Below, one piece after another: positions 41,993 through 44,315 of a DNA stretch of 44,315 bases. A program made the position numbers and the translations under genes. Positions within the stretch are counted from its first letter, which is position 1, and each line of letters opens with the position of its first letter. The stretch covers positions 1 through 44,315 of the forward strand of contig JAEUJS010000142.1 in the NCBI GenBank assembly GCA_016792935.1, read 5' to 3'. The notes under the pieces are model-generated. The model was not told where the DNA came from. It saw only the letters and a program-made list of their open reading frames with translations, and did no database searches. Source of the stretch: Archangium sp. GTDB taxonomy: Bacteria > Myxococcota > Myxococcia > Myxococcales > Myxococcaceae.

Positions 41993-42601
41993 TCACTCGA
42001 TCGCGTCGGGCGCGGGCTTGTGCGCCTTCTTCTTCTTCTTCCCGTCTGCGAACTCACCCAGATACGTGCCGTCGTCGGAGTACTTGTTCGAGCACTCCTT
42101 GCGGCCGTTCTTGGCCTGCACCAGCACCGCGAACTCCCCGCGTGTGCGATCGGGCACCTTCACGTAGGCCGCGGCGAGCTCGTCGCACGTCGGCAACGTT
42201 CCGTAGCCCTGGCACATCAACATCACCTTGGGCCCCAGCTCGTCCTTCGCCTTCTCCATGCCGCCGTCGGTGTCGAAGATCTCGATCAGCTCGAACATGT
42301 CGTTCATGTCGAGCACGAAGGCTTCGGGGCACCCGAGCTGACGCGCTTCTTCCGCGCCGGGAGCGTTCAAGCCCTTGGTCGCCAATGACGCGCCCTTGCC
42401 GATCGCCTTCAAGACCTTCTGACCGTTCTCACTCTGCGCGGCCTGCCAGATCACGATGCCGCTGATCACCAGCACGATGATCATCAGGCCGCCGGCGACG
42501 GCGAGCGCGACGAGACAGCCGCGCGAACAGCCACTGGGCTTCGCTTGATTGGTCTGATTCGGATTCGGCTGGGGTGAAATCGGCGGCGGTTGCGGAGTCA
42601 T
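41993..42601 (-). CDS. Single-pass membrane protein with Cys-containing outer domain
   Basis: 202 residues from the ATG at 42599-42601. A Pro/Asn/Gln-rich N-terminal arm (~24 residues) precedes a Cys pair (GCSRGC) and a membrane helix at ~30-51 (LVALAVAGGLMIIVLVISG). Outside comes a helical region and a domain with Cys in QLGCPEAF, LMCQGYGTLPTCDEL and KECSNKY. A Lys run (KKKKKAHK) ends it. Not recognised. Its start is 51 bases from the divergent TonB receptor gene. Confidence 0.65.
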   Translation of the reverse strand: MTPQPPPISPQPNPNQTNQAKPSGCSRGCLVALAVAGGLMIIVLVISGIVIWQAAQSENGQKVLKAIGKGASLATKGLNAPGAEEARQLGCPEAFVLDMNDMFELIEIFDTDGGMEKAKDELGPKVMLMCQGYGTLPTCDELAAAYVKVPDRTRGEFAVLVQAKNGRKECSNKYSDDGTYLGEFADGKKKKKAHKPAPDAIE

Positions 42602-42638
42602 GTCCCCTCGGCCTTTCGCTGGCGTTTTCGCAGCGAGT

Positions 42639-42644
42639 GATAAT
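42639..42644 (+). promoter_or_regulatory. Candidate -10 of the TonB receptor gene
   Basis: GATAAT lies 8 bases before the receptor ATG at 42653, in a 51-base divergent gap. No good -35 is seen at 16-18 bases upstream. If used, the message would be nearly leaderless. Confidence 0.3.
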
Positions 42645-42652
42645 CTCACTTC

Positions 42653-44315
42653 ATGCCGTGTCGTGCTCCCTTTCTCCGCGCGGCGTTGCTGATCGCCGCC
42701 CTCCTGAGTCCGGCAGTCGCACTCGCTGACGCGCGCACCGAGGCGCGTCGCCACTTCAAGACCGGCATGGCGTTGATCGCCGACGGCAAGGTCGACGACG
42801 GCATCGGCGAATTGCTCGAGGCGTACAGCATTCGCCCGCACCCCAACGTGCTCTTCAACATCGCCAAGGCGTACGAGAGCGCGGGCCGTACCACCGACGC
42901 GCTCGGCTATTACAACCGCTACCTCGAGACGAACCCGCCCGACGCCGACAAGGTGCGCGCGGTGGTGACGAAGCTCGAGAGCACGATTCCGAAGAAGCCT
43001 GATCCCGTCGTCGAGCCCCTCGTCGATCCCAAACGGCCCACCGTCGTCCAGCCGCAGGTCGACGACAAGACGGTGCAGCGCTTGAACGAGCTCGCGGATC
43101 GCCTCGAGCGCGCGGTCGCGAAAGCCGAAGCGGCGCCCGAGCCAAAAGACGCGCTCCCCGACGGCAAGCCCGGTGCTGGAGCCGCCGCCGTCGAAGAAGA
43201 CTTCGGCGTTCCCTACGAAGAGACCGTCGTCGCCGCGTCACGTCGCGCGCAGGCCACCATCGAAGCGCCCAACGCCATCACCATCATCAGCGGCGACGAA
43301 ATTCGCGCCTCGGGCCTGCTGACGCTGCCGGAAATTCTGCGCCGCGTGCCCGGAGCCGAAGTCATGGTGATGGGCGTCACCTCGGCCAACGTCTCGTTCC
43401 GTGGCTTCAATCAGCGCATCGCCAACAAGGTGCTGGTGCTCGTCGACGGCCGGCCGGAGTACCAGGACTTCCTCGGCGTCACGCTGTGGCCGGTGCTGCC
43501 GGTCGGGCTGGAGGAGATCGAACGCGTCGAAGTCATCCGCGGCCCCGGTTCAGCGCTCTACGGCGCGAACGCGATGTTGGGCGTGGTGAACATCATCACC
43601 CGCGCTCCGGGAACTGGTCCGCGTGCTGAAGCGACGGGCTTCGCCGGCAACAGCAACATGGCCGGAGCGAGCTTCGTCGCCAGCGGCGGAGACAAGGTGC
43701 GTTTCCGCGCGTCGGTCGGCTATCAGCAGGCCAACAAGTACAGCCGCGACTACGAGAACGGGCGCGCTGACGTCGTCTCGCGCGTCGATGATCCCAACCT
43801 CGGGCTTCGCTCTGCTCGCGCGAACGTCACGGCCTTCTACGCCATCAACAAGGACTTCTCGATCGCGCTGTCCGGCGGCGTGAATCGCCTCTTCACCGAG
43901 CTGTACGCGCTCGGTCTGTTGCGCAACTTCTTCCTCGACGGACTCGGTGGCTACGCGAAGGCCGACTTCACCGCGGGTCCCGTGAAGGTGCGCTTCTTCT
44001 GGAACCACTCGGAGTTCAACGCGGGGCCGCAGTACGAGCCGGTTGGTCAACGTTCACTGGCGACCAAGCTCGAGACCAACGTCTTCGACGGTGAAGCGCT
44101 CTTCCAGAAGGAGTTCCAGCTCGGAGGCACGCACGTCCTCGCCATCGGTCTCTCGGGTCGCTTGAAGCGCGTCGGCTGGGGCTACATCGGCAGACTGCGC
44201 GAGGAATTCCACGCCGCGGCCTTCGTGCAGGACGAGTGGCGCATCATCAAGCCGCTCACCGTCACCGCGAGCTATCGCATCGATCGCCACCCGCTCCTCG
44301 ACAACGGCAAGCCTG
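42653..44315 (+). CDS. TPR-TonB-dependent receptor, 5' part
   Basis: 554 codons are visible and the gene runs past the window end. It has a signal peptide (MPCRAPFLRAALLIAALLSP). Residues ~25-105 form TPR-like repeats (HFKTGMALIADGKVDDGIGE, NVLFNIAKAYESAGRTTDAL). A Pro-rich linker and a coiled helix (LNELADRLERAVAKAE) follow. Then comes a plug domain from ~180: TVVAASRRAQATIEAPNAIT, the LPEILRRVPG box, VDGRPEYQD, and VEVIRGPGSALYGANAMLGV. The barrel starts after ~320. These receptors take up iron-chelates, cobalamin or glycans using TonB energy. The TPR portion at the N-terminus is a myxobacterial feature; substrate unknown. Confidence 0.9.
   Translation, partial: MPCRAPFLRAALLIAALLSPAVALADARTEARRHFKTGMALIADGKVDDGIGELLEAYSIRPHPNVLFNIAKAYESAGRTTDALGYYNRYLETNPPDADKVRAVVTKLESTIPKKPDPVVEPLVDPKRPTVVQPQVDDKTVQRLNELADRLERAVAKAEAAPEPKDALPDGKPGAGAAAVEEDFGVPYEETVVAASRRAQATIEAPNAITIISGDEIRASGLLTLPEILRRVPGAEVMVMGVTSANVSFRGFNQRIANKVLVLVDGRPEYQDFLGVTLWPVLPVGLEEIERVEVIRGPGSALYGANAMLGVVNIITRAPGTGPRAEATGFAGNSNMAGASFVASGGDKVRFRASVGYQQANKYSRDYENGRADVVSRVDDPNLGLRSARANVTAFYAINKDFSIALSGGVNRLFTELYALGLLRNFFLDGLGGYAKADFTAGPVKVRFFWNHSEFNAGPQYEPVGQRSLATKLETNVFDGEALFQKEFQLGGTHVLAIGLSGRLKRVGWGYIGRLREEFHAAAFVQDEWRIIKPLTVTASYRIDRHPLLDNGKP

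Noticed and set aside
1-44315. tRNA, rRNA, insertion sequences, prophage or defence-island genes.
   Set aside because: No cloverleaf-like sequence, transposase, integrase, terminal repeats or known defence genes were recognised anywhere; the window reads as ordinary chromosome with one potassium island.

Overview
The window is high-GC DNA from a Gram-negative bacterium, most likely a Myxococcota (deltaproteobacterial) chromosome. This rests on gene content: a eukaryote-like Ser/Thr kinase with a PEGA domain, HDOD and hybrid-kinase signalling proteins, Cys-rich secreted proteins with Asp-Cys motifs, TPR-TonB receptors and a cytochrome c-FTR1 fusion, all with strong G/C third-position bias. I see no rRNA, tRNA, IS element, prophage or CRISPR array. 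Genes are packed tightly, and no gene-free stretch reaches 300 bases.

Layout. 1-5015: the 3' part of a CocE-type hydrolase, a Peptidase_C92-like protein with a small secreted partner, a Lys/Asp-rich secreted protein, beta-carbonic anhydrase, ttcA and a small membrane protein. 5016-7892 (minus): a translationally coupled thyA-folA-pduO-queG operon. 7974-9782: a cytochrome c/FTR1 iron permease with a Fur-box-like palindrome touching its start. 9751-14351: a fused MFS/spermidine synthase, then an HDOD protein, a methyltransferase and a membrane protein in one plus-strand run. 14395-16581: a Cys-rich secreted protein and a hybrid histidine kinase. 16582-19345 (minus): an HD phosphohydrolase followed by a NUDIX-metallo-beta-lactamase fusion. 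19384-20845: an ATP-grasp ligase overlapping a GNAT. 20823-24695: a vWA lipoprotein, a small protein coupled to an alkaline ceramidase, and a PNGase F homologue.

24791-39676 is a potassium island. It holds a frameshifted receiver-only regulator, two tandem OmpL-like beta-barrel porins, two very small membrane proteins, kdpFABC, kdpDE, a YnfA-like protein, an orphan histidine kinase and, convergently, kup. The likely logic is that the porins let K+ cross the outer membrane, KdpFABC (high affinity, ATP-driven) and Kup (low affinity) move it across the inner membrane, and KdpDE controls expression. An 11-bp-phased direct repeat ahead of the second porin is a candidate KdpE site.

39834-44315: a Ser/Thr kinase, two membrane proteins of unknown function, and the 5' part of a TPR-TonB-dependent receptor that runs off the window.

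Most worth a second look: the doubled porins plus tiny ORFs built into the kdp operon; the bacterial PNGase F homologue beside an alkaline ceramidase with its complete catalytic set; a hairpin that would bury the ribosome-binding site of the HDOD gene; and two frame anomalies, the split receiver gene and the 137-base ATP-grasp/GNAT overlap.
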